A stretch of DNA of 44,950 nt from an uncultured bacterium (lineage in GTDB: Bacteria; Armatimonadota; HRBIN16): positions 1-44,950 of the forward strand of contig CALJAP010000120.1 in assembly GCA_938027655.1 (NCBI GenBank). The letters are read 5' to 3'. A model generated the notes under the pieces. The model ran no database searches. It was not told where the DNA came from and worked only from the letters and a program-made list of their open reading frames with translations. The position numbers and the translations under genes were made by a program. Shown piece after piece: positions 25,662 to 34,047 of the stretch (positions within the stretch are counted from its first letter, which is position 1; each line of letters opens with the position of its first letter).

Positions 25662-27677
25662 ATGTATCGCGCTATATCGTGCATCATGGTTACCGGAGTA
25701 GTTCTGCTCTCCTTACAGGCGTTGTCTGCGCCTTCGGTTACCATGTCCGACCTGCTGAAGCAAATGGTAGACCTCGAGGCGTTAAGTCTCAAACCCCTAC
25801 CGGGTGAGCGATGCGAACAGGCATCCAGCTACGACCGCGCCAGCCGTATTGTAGACGGCAAGAAAGTGGACTGGTTCGCTAATGCTGACGTTGGGCATTA
25901 CATCCGCGTCGAGGAACGCAACGGGCGCAGGGAGATGGTGATGGCGGATATTCGGGGACCGGGAGCCATCGTGCGCATCTGGTCGGCAAACCCGAAGGGC
26001 GTGCTGCGCATCTACATCGACGGTGCGGAGAAACCGGTAATTGAGAAGGAGTTTCCCAAACTGTTCGACGGTTCGCAAGGGTATCCGTTCGTGCCTCCGT
26101 TTGCAGGGGTGCGTTCCAGCGGAGCAAACATCTATTTCCCCATTCCCTTCGCCAGCCGCGCGCTGGTCACCGTAGAAGGCGGTGAAGGGGTGTTCTACCA
26201 CGTGAACTACCGCCTCTATCCGCCCGGCACACAGGTGGAAAGCTTTTCATGGGAGGCGGTAGAGCGTACGCGCAAACTGGGCGAAGAGGTGGCGCAACGG
26301 CTGACGAAACCCTACGACCTGTGGCGTGCACCGTCCGGCTCGCGAACCCATTCCATCCGCTGGAGCATTCCTGCGGGTGGCTCGCGGGTGCTGAATCTGC
26401 AAGGACCGGCACGCATCGTAGCGATCGAGATGAAACCTCAGGCGAACGACCTACAAAAGGCACTGCGAGCGGCGGTGCTGGAAATCACGTGGGATAACGC
26501 CGTGTTGCCTTCCGTGTGGTCTCCGCTGGGCGATTTCTTTGGCACGGGACCCGGCTTGAACCGCTACCAGGGCTTACCCTGCGGAGTGCTGGAGAACGGG
26601 ACAATGTATAGCCACTGGGTGATGCCTTTTGCCCGGCGAGCGGAGCTGCGGATACGCAACGAGGGCGATGAACCGCTGAACCTGTCGGGTAGGGTGGTGG
26701 TGCAGCCCATGCGCTGGAGCAACCGCTGGATGCGCTTCCACGCACAGTGGCATACGCAATATCCCATCCGCACCCGCCCGATGCGCGACTGGACGATGGC
26801 GGAGGCGCGGGGAACAGGGCGTTTTGTGGGCGTTTCACTCAGTGTAGCCAATCCGGTCAACGTATGGTGGGGCGAAGGCGACGAGAAGTTTTACGTGGAC
26901 GGGGAGCAGTTCCCCAGCACCTTCGGCACTGGCACGGAAGACTTCTTCGGCTACGCCTGGGGCAACCCAACGCCTTTCACACACGCCTACCACAATCAGC
27001 CTCGTGCGGATGGCCCTGGCAGCGCTGGGCACGTGTCCAACAACCGCTTCTTCATCGTCGACAACGTGCCGTTCCAGAACAGCTTCCGGGCGGATATCGA
27101 GGTGTGGCACTGGGCAGAGACGCAAGTAGGCTACAGTGCCATCGGTTACTGGTATGCTGATAGCGAGCAGGGGGCGCGCAGCTTCCCCTCTTTGCAGGAG
27201 CGACTGCCTGTGCAGTTGCCTGAACTGAAAAGTTATCGCGAGCCTGATGCCATTGAGGGCGAGGGGATGGAAGTTCTACGACGCACCGGAGGCAACGTCA
27301 CGACACAGGATATGCAGGGTTTCGGCGAAGCGTGGAGCGGCGGAGCACAGCTGTGGTGGACAGGGACCAAGCCGGGCGACGTGCTGGAACTGGGATTTGA
27401 CGCGCAGAAAGCAGGCACGTATGAGCTGGTTATCGCGATGACCAAGGCGGTAGATTACGGGCAGTTCCGCCTGTCGGTCAACGGCGCGCCGGTCGGCGAC
27501 CAGATAGACCTGTTCAACAACGGAGTGATACACACGGGCAAAATTAGTCTGGGGAAAGTGCAGTTGAAGCAGGGGCAGAACGTATTGCGTGTGGAGGTGG
27601 CAGGCACGAACCCTGCCAGTACCGGCGACCGCCACATGTTCGGGCTGGATTTTATGAAGATAGTGCCGGTTCACTAG
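25662..27677 (+). CDS. Secreted GH172 (DUF2961) glycoside hydrolase
   Basis: A 671-residue exported protein; the signal peptide runs to about ALSAPS and GGAGGG precedes the ATG by 8 bases. The DUF2961 domain (about 45-515), now classed as GH172, shows SSYDRASRI, DWFANADVGHYIRVEE and the hallmark FGTGTEDFFGYAWG near residue 425, which holds a conserved acidic residue. Characterised GH172 enzymes act on alpha-fructofuranosides or arabinofuranosides. A C-terminal beta-sandwich (about 530-671) ends GTNPASTGDRHMFGLDF and looks carbohydrate-binding. It is followed by another glycosidase, so a shared substrate is likely but not known. Confidence 0.85.
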   Translation: MYRAISCIMVTGVVLLSLQALSAPSVTMSDLLKQMVDLEALSLKPLPGERCEQASSYDRASRIVDGKKVDWFANADVGHYIRVEERNGRREMVMADIRGPGAIVRIWSANPKGVLRIYIDGAEKPVIEKEFPKLFDGSQGYPFVPPFAGVRSSGANIYFPIPFASRALVTVEGGEGVFYHVNYRLYPPGTQVESFSWEAVERTRKLGEEVAQRLTKPYDLWRAPSGSRTHSIRWSIPAGGSRVLNLQGPARIVAIEMKPQANDLQKALRAAVLEITWDNAVLPSVWSPLGDFFGTGPGLNRYQGLPCGVLENGTMYSHWVMPFARRAELRIRNEGDEPLNLSGRVVVQPMRWSNRWMRFHAQWHTQYPIRTRPMRDWTMAEARGTGRFVGVSLSVANPVNVWWGEGDEKFYVDGEQFPSTFGTGTEDFFGYAWGNPTPFTHAYHNQPRADGPGSAGHVSNNRFFIVDNVPFQNSFRADIEVWHWAETQVGYSAIGYWYADSEQGARSFPSLQERLPVQLPELKSYREPDAIEGEGMEVLRRTGGNVTTQDMQGFGEAWSGGAQLWWTGTKPGDVLELGFDAQKAGTYELVIAMTKAVDYGQFRLSVNGAPVGDQIDLFNNGVIHTGKISLGKVQLKQGQNVLRVEVAGTNPASTGDRHMFGLDFMKIVPVH

Positions 27678-27726
27678 GCTGTATCCCACGAGCCGCAATC
27701 GGGGGGGAGACTGCTTCGTCGCCGCT

Positions 27727-27795
27727 CTGGAGGGCGAACCTCCCGGTGAGCCGAAAACCGGTGCACCACAACGGCTCGGCAGGAGCCTTGCCATC
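27727..27795 (+). repeat. Palindromic dispersed repeat, copy B
   Basis: The inverted partner of 801-870. The element begins TGGAGGGCGAACCTCC, passes GGTGAGCCGAAAA, and ends CGGCTCGGCAGGAGCC. Its two arms (about 24 bases each) are imperfect reverse complements, so it can fold into one long hairpin. It lies in the 246-base spacer between the two glycosidase genes. Confidence 0.6.
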
Positions 27796-27923
27796 TAGAA
27801 AGCTTATGAACAGAGCGGTTCCACTTGTCTGTCGCTCTGAAACTGTCCAACGCAGTACGTGCAGGCAGAATGCTCTCCAACAGCGTATCTACTCATCAGC
27901 GTTCCATGATAGGAGGTGTGAAA

Positions 27924-30038
27924 ATGGCTTACTGGTGGCTCCTTGTTTCTTGCTTACTGGTAGGCGCCGCGCTGAGCGCGTCGGCTCAGCAGACGCTGTT
28001 CGATTTCGAGAGCGAGGCGCACCTGCAATATGTTGTGCAAAACAGCGTGCAGGCACGGCGAACCTCTGCGGGCGGACAGCTTTCTGGACAGGCTCTGGAA
28101 GTGGAGTTTCGTCCTGCCGAATGGCCCAATGTCACCTTCCGACCGGCTCAGCCTTGGAATTGGGCAGGAGCGGGCGCACTGGCTATCGACATTCATAACC
28201 CCAACGCCGAGCCGGTGTGGTTTGGTATTCGCGTGGACGATGACCCGCGCGCCGATGGCTGGAACTACTGCCGGCAGGCGACCACGACCATCGGGGCAGG
28301 TGAGACGCATACCTACGTGCTGCCGCTGGCTTTCAACCCGATGGACTACGGCATGAGAGGGCTGCCGCCACTGGTGCAGGGTGGAGGCACGCTGCTAGGG
28401 GTGACGAACCCGCATAAGCTGGATGTGAGCCACATTGTGGCGTTTCAGGTCTTTCTCCATCGCCCCGCGAAGCCAACCAAACTGCAGATAGACAACATCC
28501 GCCTCGTGGAGGGTAGTGCGCCCGTTAAGGGCATTGTGGACCGCTTCGGGCAGTGGACGGGGGGCGACTGGCCCGGCAAGGTACACAGCGAGAATGACCT
28601 GATTCGCCGGCGCCAGCAAGAGGAGGCGGAGTTGAGACGGCTCCCCTCACTGCCCGACCGCGACGAGTACGGCGGCTGGAAGAGCGGACCACAGCTGCAG
28701 GCTACAGGCTATTTCCGCGTTGCTAAGCATAATGGCAAGTGGTGGCTAGTTACACCGGCGGGCACGCTGTTCATTTCGATGGGGATGGATTGCGTGCACA
28801 CGGGCGACGCCACCTTCATCACTGGGCGCGAGCAGATGTTCACCTGGCTACCTGAGGAAGGTAGTCCGCTGGCGAAGCACATCGGCTATCATTCCGGTGT
28901 GCATTCGGGCCCAGTGAAAGAGGGCAAGACCATCAACTGGTACGCGCTGAACCTGCAGCGCAAGTACGGAGAGAACTACAAAACGCAGTGGATGCAGGTG
29001 ACTTTGCAAAGATTGCGCTCGTGGGGCTTCAACACCATCGCCAACTGGTCGGACTGGGATTTCCACCGCAACGGCAAGGTTCCGTATGTGGGCACGGCGC
29101 ATATCGGCGGCGACCACGCGCGCGTCGCTAGCGGCGGCGATTACTGGGGCAAGATGCACGACCCCTTTGACCCAAAGTTTGAGCAGAGCGTGCGCAACTC
29201 CCTGCGCCCTGTGGTGCAGCATATCGGGGATGACCCCTGGTGCATCGGCTACTTCGTAGACAACGAGCTGAGCTGGGCGGGTACAGGGGAAGAGGGCGGT
29301 CGCTACGGGCTGGCGTACGGCACGTTGCAAGAGGATGCCGCAAACTCCCCTGCCAAGCGTGCTTTCGTCCAGCAATTGCGCCAGAAATACGGGCAGATTG
29401 AGAATCTGAACGCCGCTTGGGGCACATCCTTCGCCAGCTGGGAGCAGCTGGAACAGCCCCAGAAACTACAACCCCCCTCCCCTGATGCCCGCAAGCAGGA
29501 CTTCGCCGCCTTCGTCAAGAGCCTTGCCCGGCAGTACTTCCGCACGGTGCGTAGCGTGCTGAAAGAGCTTGCCCCCAATCACCTGTACCTTGGCTGTCGG
29601 TTTGCATGGTACGGACCGGATGCGGTAGAAGCGGCGGCAGAGTACTGCGACGTGGTCAGCTTCAACATCTACGCGCCTCGCGTGGAGCGCGAGCGATACG
29701 CCATCGTGGAGAAGCTGGACAAACCTGCCATTATCGGCGAGTTCCACTTCGGCGCGTTGGATAGAGGGATGTTCCACACCGGACTGGTAGCTGCAAAAGA
29801 CCAGCAAGACCGCGCTCGCATGTACAGGGATTACCTGACCAGCGTGCTCACCCATCCCAACTTTGTAGGCTGCCATTGGTTCCAGTACAATGACCAGCCG
29901 CTGACGGGGCGCTGGTTCGACGGTGAAAACTACAATATCGGCTTCGTGACCGTTACCGATACGCCTTATCCCGAAATGGTGCAGGCAGCCAGGGAGATAC
30001 ATGGGATGGCGTATCGCATCCGGGCGGAAGCGCGGTAA
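27924..30038 (+). CDS. Secreted GH50-like (beta-agarase type) glycoside hydrolase
   Basis: A 704-residue exported protein. AGGAGG lies 7 bases before the ATG; the open frame upstream has no such support. Residues 1-22 form a signal peptide ending ALSASAQ. Residues 25-200 look like a carbohydrate-binding beta-sandwich. A clan GH-A type barrel follows, with GTLFISMGMDCVHTG and RSWGFNTIANWSDWDF. The likely acid/base Glu448 is in GYFVDNELSW and the likely nucleophile Glu606 is in AIIGEFHFGA. The resemblance to GH50 agarases is by motif; substrate could be a different beta-galactoside polymer. Confidence 0.8.
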   Translation: MAYWWLLVSCLLVGAALSASAQQTLFDFESEAHLQYVVQNSVQARRTSAGGQLSGQALEVEFRPAEWPNVTFRPAQPWNWAGAGALAIDIHNPNAEPVWFGIRVDDDPRADGWNYCRQATTTIGAGETHTYVLPLAFNPMDYGMRGLPPLVQGGGTLLGVTNPHKLDVSHIVAFQVFLHRPAKPTKLQIDNIRLVEGSAPVKGIVDRFGQWTGGDWPGKVHSENDLIRRRQQEEAELRRLPSLPDRDEYGGWKSGPQLQATGYFRVAKHNGKWWLVTPAGTLFISMGMDCVHTGDATFITGREQMFTWLPEEGSPLAKHIGYHSGVHSGPVKEGKTINWYALNLQRKYGENYKTQWMQVTLQRLRSWGFNTIANWSDWDFHRNGKVPYVGTAHIGGDHARVASGGDYWGKMHDPFDPKFEQSVRNSLRPVVQHIGDDPWCIGYFVDNELSWAGTGEEGGRYGLAYGTLQEDAANSPAKRAFVQQLRQKYGQIENLNAAWGTSFASWEQLEQPQKLQPPSPDARKQDFAAFVKSLARQYFRTVRSVLKELAPNHLYLGCRFAWYGPDAVEAAAEYCDVVSFNIYAPRVERERYAIVEKLDKPAIIGEFHFGALDRGMFHTGLVAAKDQQDRARMYRDYLTSVLTHPNFVGCHWFQYNDQPLTGRWFDGENYNIGFVTVTDTPYPEMVQAAREIHGMAYRIRAEAR

Positions 30039-30045
30039 ACTGCCC

Positions 30046-30074
30046 TTGCCTTCTGCCCGTAGCCGTGCTATACT
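30046..30074 (+). promoter_or_regulatory. Promoter of tRNA-Leu
   Basis: TTGCCT (30046-30051) and TATACT (30069-30074) are 17 bases apart, with the tRNA starting 13 bases after the -10 box. It may also serve lpdA downstream. Confidence 0.65.
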
Positions 30075-30086
30075 TTTTAAGGATGT

Positions 30087-30168
30087 GCCCGGGTGGCGGA
30101 ATCGGTAGACGCACGGGACTTAAAATCCCGGGCCGTAAGGCGTGCGGGTTCGAGTCCCGCCCCGGGCA
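30087..30168 (+). tRNA. tRNA-Leu (anticodon UAA)
   Basis: The acceptor stem GCCCGGG pairs with CCCGGGC and leaves discriminator A. The anticodon stem CGGGA/TCCCG closes the loop CTTAAAA, giving anticodon TAA at 30121-30123. A long variable arm (GGCCGTAAGGC) marks a class II tRNA, and GCGGG-TTCGAGT-CCCGC is the T arm. The full 3' CCA is not encoded. Confidence 0.97.
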
Positions 30169-30203
30169 CATGGTGTGGGTGAATACGTTTGCGAGGAGGA
30201 GCC

Positions 30204-31751
30204 ATGCCACAACCCGAAGCACAAGATACTGCCATCATGGAGCCGCCTGTCAAGACGGCGGATGCTCTCGCCGAAGCAGAACAGTTGCTGGAACGCGCAG
30301 CACGAATGGACCAAGCCCTTCCCCAACAGGAGCCCCAACCACAGGTGCTCCGTTCGGAGCAGTTTGACGTGGATGTGACGTTCATCGGCGCGGGACCGGG
30401 CGGATACGTGGGAGCTATTCGTGCCGCGCAGCTCGGTGGGCGTGTGGTGTGTATAGAAAAAGAGTATCTGGGCGGATGCTGCCTGAACTGGGGATGCATT
30501 CCCACCAAGGCGATGATTGCCGGGGTGGAGCGCTACCAGCAGGTAAAGCACGCTGAGATATTTGGCATCAGCACGGGAGAGGTAAGCATCGACTTCGCGA
30601 AGCTGATGGCGCACAAGGATAAGGTAGTGACTACCCTGCGCAACGGCATCGCCAGCCTGTTCAAGAAGAACGGTGTGCGCCATATCGAGGGAACCGGACG
30701 AATCGCCGGACACCATACCGTAGAGGTCGTCAAGCCCGATGGCTCCAAAGAGACCATTCGCACTCGCGCTATTGTGATTGCGACCGGCTCCGCACCGGTG
30801 CGCCTGCCCATATCTGGTTTGGAAGGGGAGGGCATCTGGACGAGCGACGATGCGGTATCGGCGAAAGAGGTTCCGCCTCGTATGGTGATTATCGGTGCCG
30901 GAGCAATAGGTTGCGAGTTCGGCTATATCTACAACGGTCTCGGCTCCAAAGTAACCGTTGTGGAGATTATGCCGCAGATCCTGCCCAACGAGGACGCCGA
31001 AATCGCCGCCGAATTACAACGCAGCCTGACACGACAGGGCATCCGCTTCCTGATGAACTCGCGCGTCACAGAGGTAAGGCATGGCAAAAATGGCGTCAAG
31101 CAGGTGGTGGTGCAGACCGAGAAGGGCGAGGAGACCATCGAGTGCGAGGTCGTGCTGGTAGCGGTAGGACGGCGTGCGGTGCTGGACGGACTGGGACTGG
31201 AGACGGTGAATGTCAAGACGCATGAGAGAGGCATCGCCGTCAACGACAGGATGGAGACCAGCGTGCCGGGCATCTACGCTATCGGCGACGTAACCGGACG
31301 CATCCAGCTGGCGCACGTGGCGTCCATGGAAGGCATCGTGGCGGCGAGCAACGCGATGGGACAGGAGCGACGCATGAACTACCGCGCCGTGCCCAGCTGC
31401 GTCTACACCGTGCCGGAAGTGGCATCGGTCGGGCTGACGGAACAGCAGGCGCGCGAGCAGGGATATGATGTGCGTGTGGGTAAATATGCCTTTCGCGGAC
31501 TGGGCAAAGCGATGGCGATGGGCGAACGCGAAGGGCTGGTGAAGGTGGTTGCGGAGGCACGATATGGAGAGATACTGGGCGTGCACATCGTGGGTCCCCA
31601 CGCCACCGACCTGGTCGGCGAGCCGGTGACCGCCATCCAGCTGGAAAGCACTGTCGAGGAAATGAGCCATACTATCCATGCCCATCCGACTCTCACCGAA
31701 GCTCTACTGGAAGCTTACGAAGACACCGAGAGGATGGCTATTCACAAGTGA
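30204..31751 (+). CDS. lpdA: Dihydrolipoamide dehydrogenase (E3) with N-terminal extension
   Basis: A 515-residue flavoprotein disulfide reductase that reoxidises lipoyl groups of 2-oxoacid dehydrogenases or the glycine system. The FAD motif FIGAGPGGYVGA is at residues 60-71, the redox pair Cys93/Cys98 in GGCCLNWGCIPTKAM, the NAD motif IIGAGAIGCEFG follows, and the active-site His is in HAHPTLTEALLEA. GAGGAGGA precedes the ATG. The first 53 residues are an extra Glu/Gln/Pro-rich helical segment not found in ordinary E3; it has no lipoyl-Lys motif. The next gene overlaps it by 4 bases. Confidence 0.9.
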   Translation: MPQPEAQDTAIMEPPVKTADALAEAEQLLERAARMDQALPQQEPQPQVLRSEQFDVDVTFIGAGPGGYVGAIRAAQLGGRVVCIEKEYLGGCCLNWGCIPTKAMIAGVERYQQVKHAEIFGISTGEVSIDFAKLMAHKDKVVTTLRNGIASLFKKNGVRHIEGTGRIAGHHTVEVVKPDGSKETIRTRAIVIATGSAPVRLPISGLEGEGIWTSDDAVSAKEVPPRMVIIGAGAIGCEFGYIYNGLGSKVTVVEIMPQILPNEDAEIAAELQRSLTRQGIRFLMNSRVTEVRHGKNGVKQVVVQTEKGEETIECEVVLVAVGRRAVLDGLGLETVNVKTHERGIAVNDRMETSVPGIYAIGDVTGRIQLAHVASMEGIVAASNAMGQERRMNYRAVPSCVYTVPEVASVGLTEQQAREQGYDVRVGKYAFRGLGKAMAMGEREGLVKVVAEARYGEILGVHIVGPHATDLVGEPVTAIQLESTVEEMSHTIHAHPTLTEALLEAYEDTERMAIHK

Positions 31752-32242
31752 GCGAGATGGAGAGCGAGGAGAGCAAGCAGACGCCAACACGACGTGCGCT
31801 GGTGGTAGGGTTGCGCCTGCCTCCGGATATGATGGACCGTGCCGAATACATCGCTGCGCTATCGGGAGCGTCGTTGAAGGGGATGTTTCGCCGGTGGATT
31901 AGCCATGAGCTGCAGCGCGACCCTCGCTGGAGCTCTGGGGTGATCGAGTGGAACGAGGCGAACGCGCGGCGTGCCCCTGCCTGCGCGGCGGTGTATCGCT
32001 TCCGTGATGCGCAGTATCAGGTGCTGTACGTGGGCTTTGAACCCCAGAATCTGCAGCAGAGGCTGCTGGAGCACTGGCGCACAGGGGATGTCCCTGACGC
32101 TCGCTATGTCAGCTATCTGCCGGTGACCAGCATGGCGAAGGGCAAGGAGGTACAACAACGCCTCATTGCCCGCACCAAGCCTCTCTATCAGGTACAGGAA
32201 GAGGGCGAAGGCAAAGCAGAAGAGGACTCTGGTGAGGAGTAG
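31748..32242 (+). CDS. GIY-YIG-like nuclease-fold protein
   Basis: A 164-residue protein. Residues 15-60 (RRALVVGLRLPPDMMDRAEY) look like a ribbon-helix-helix or similar small DNA-binding unit. Residues 78-150 resemble a GIY-YIG fold: AAVYRFRDAQYQVLYVGFE, then an Arg in QQRLLEHWRTG and a terminal TKPLYQ. The catalytic Glu expected near the C-terminal helix may be in KGKEVQQRLI. The last residues are very acidic. The GTG start overlaps lpdA by 4 bases; an ATG three codons on is possible. Function is not known and nuclease activity is unproven. Confidence 0.6.
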   Translation: MSEMESEESKQTPTRRALVVGLRLPPDMMDRAEYIAALSGASLKGMFRRWISHELQRDPRWSSGVIEWNEANARRAPACAAVYRFRDAQYQVLYVGFEPQNLQQRLLEHWRTGDVPDARYVSYLPVTSMAKGKEVQQRLIARTKPLYQVQEEGEGKAEEDSGEE

Positions 32243-32366
32243 TAATACCGGACCACATGTGATCATCTGGATACGAGTGGAGCAATTCCGCGTGCCTGTT
32301 ACTCTGAACGTAGCCGCAACCTTCAGGTGACGACAGGTTCTGAACACGTGTTCGACGAGGGATGCC

Positions 32367-33419
32367 ATGAGGGCTGTACATCTCTTACTGATACTGAGTG
32401 CGCTGGCGTTGCTGAGCGCGTGTGCGAAAAAGCCGTCTGCGCCCACGTCGGGTGAAGCCCCGGCGGGAGAGAAGAAGAAGCTGCGCGCGGCAATGGTGAC
32501 CGATATTGCCGGTATCGGTGACCGTTCGTTCAACGAGTCCGCATGGCGCGGCTTGCAACGTGCGCAGAAGGAGCTGGGCGCGGAGGTGCGCTTCCTTGAG
32601 TCCGCCAAGCTGCCCGACTACGAGCAGAACCTGCGTCTGCTGGCACAGCAGAAATACGACGTAGTTATCGCGGTAGGCTTCGCGATGGAGGACGCGCTGA
32701 AGAAGGTGGCTCCGCAGTTCCCAAACGTCATCTTCGCTATCGTGGACGGCAACGCGCCCGACCTGCCCAACTGTGTATCGCTGAAGTTCCGCGAGCACGA
32801 AGGCTCGTTCCTTGTCGGCGCGCTGGCGGGCGCGATGACCAAAACGAACATTGTCGGCTTCGTAGGGGGGATGGAGATACCCCTTATCAAGAAGTTCGAA
32901 GCGGGCTATCGCGCGGGCGTGATGACCATGAACCCGAAAGCGAAGGTGCTGGTCGGCTATACCGGTAACTGGACGGACACCGCCAAAGGCAAAGAACTCG
33001 CCCTGTCGCAGTTCGAGCGCGGAGCGGATATCGTCTACCATGCCTCCGGTCAGTGCGGCTTGGGCGTTATCGAAGCGGCGAAAGAGCGGGGCAAAGGGCA
33101 CTTCGCCATCGGTGTGGACTCGGATCAGGACTATATCGCGCCCGGCTTCGTGCTGACCAGCATGATTAAAAGCGTAGACAATGCGGTTTTCGGCGTATGT
33201 CAGTCGGTCGTAGAGGGCACGTTCCAGCCCGGCACGCGCGACCTAGGCATCAAGGAGCAGGGCGTCGGTCTCAGCCCAATGCAGTATACGAAGCATCTTG
33301 TGCCCCAAGAGGTGCTGAACCGGATAGAGACCCTGCGCCAGATGATAGCGGACGGCAAGCTGAAGGTTCCGCAGAGCGAGGAGGAGCTGAAGCAGTTTGG
33401 GCCTCCGGCTATACCGTAG
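32367..33419 (+). CDS. BMP-family (BmpA/PnrA-type) substrate-binding lipoprotein
   Basis: A 350-residue exported lipoprotein; the lipobox is LLSAC with Cys19, followed by a Lys/Pro/Ala linker. The BMP domain begins KLRAAMVTDIAGIGDRSFNESAW and includes VGFVGGMEIPLIKKFEAGY, YHASGQCGLGVIEAA and AIGVDSDQDYIAPG. Characterised members bind purine nucleosides and feed ABC transporters, but no ATPase or permease gene is next to it. The ATG follows GAGGGATGCC. The upstream 124 bases hold no feature I can name. Confidence 0.88.
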   Translation: MRAVHLLLILSALALLSACAKKPSAPTSGEAPAGEKKKLRAAMVTDIAGIGDRSFNESAWRGLQRAQKELGAEVRFLESAKLPDYEQNLRLLAQQKYDVVIAVGFAMEDALKKVAPQFPNVIFAIVDGNAPDLPNCVSLKFREHEGSFLVGALAGAMTKTNIVGFVGGMEIPLIKKFEAGYRAGVMTMNPKAKVLVGYTGNWTDTAKGKELALSQFERGADIVYHASGQCGLGVIEAAKERGKGHFAIGVDSDQDYIAPGFVLTSMIKSVDNAVFGVCQSVVEGTFQPGTRDLGIKEQGVGLSPMQYTKHLVPQEVLNRIETLRQMIADGKLKVPQSEEELKQFGPPAIP

Positions 33420-33435
33420 GATAGGAGGAGAGAGG

Positions 33436-33975
33436 ATGGCTGTACCCAAATACCTGCCGCATTACACATACTCCGACTACGTGCAGTGGCAGGGTCGTTG
33501 GGAGATCATCGACGGCATCCCCTTCGCCATGAGCCCCCAACCCTCTTTCCGGCACCAGCGTATCTCGCACCGCATCGCCGCGGAACTGGAACGCGCGCTC
33601 GAAGGATGCGAACACTGCCGGGCGGTGTTGCCGGTGGACTGGAAAATCGCCGAAGATACGGTGGTACAGCCCGACAACATGGTGGTATGCGGAGAGGTGA
33701 CCACCGAGGCATATCTGGACAGACCGCCCGTGCTCATCTTTGAGATACTCTCGCCGTCTACCGAACAAAAAGACCGGTTGGTCAAGGCGGAACTCTATGC
33801 GTCGCAGGGCGTCCAATACTATGTGATAGTAGACCCCGACCTCTTGCAGGCGGAGGTAATGGAACTTCAGAAGGGGGAATACCGGCTACGGGCAACGCTA
33901 CATGAGGAAACATGGCGTTTTGACCTCGGCGAGTGCAGGATAGAGATGGACTTCGGTCGGCTGTGGAGGCTGTGA
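33436..33975 (+). CDS. Uma2-family (DUF820) putative endonuclease
   Basis: A 179-residue protein of the Uma2/DUF820 family, which has a PD-(D/E)XK-type fold. Matching segments are YEIIDG-like WEIIDGIPFAMSPQPS, VVQPDNMVVCG with the acidic residue, and PPVLIFEILSPSTEQKDRLVKAELYA containing the E-x-L-S-P-S-T core. These features are known; the cellular role of the family is not. GGAGGAG lies 6 bases before the ATG and the gene starts 16 bases after the BMP lipoprotein. Confidence 0.82.
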   Translation: MAVPKYLPHYTYSDYVQWQGRWEIIDGIPFAMSPQPSFRHQRISHRIAAELERALEGCEHCRAVLPVDWKIAEDTVVQPDNMVVCGEVTTEAYLDRPPVLIFEILSPSTEQKDRLVKAELYASQGVQYYVIVDPDLLQAEVMELQKGEYRLRATLHEETWRFDLGECRIEMDFGRLWRL

Positions 33976-34006
33976 AGGTCTTAAATGTTTCTTATCACAA
34001 AAAGCG

Positions 34007-34034
34007 TATCATAAGAGATGCAGAACGTTCTGCA
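34007..34034 (+). promoter_or_regulatory. Putative -10 box and 16-bp perfect palindrome upstream of STAS-Usp gene
   Basis: TATCAT at 34007-34012 may be a -10 element. TGCAGAACGTTCTGCA (34019-34034) is a perfect 16-bp palindrome ending 13 bases before the start codon. Its core differs at one base from the repeat in front of acnA at 6796-6807. It looks like a repressor operator; the regulator is unknown. Confidence 0.45.
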
Positions 34035-34047
34035 GAGGCGATGAAGC

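Noticed and set aside
34019-34034. SOS box of the GAAC-N4-GTTC type
   Set aside because: The palindrome has GAAC directly joined to GTTC without the 4-base gap, so a different regulator is more likely.
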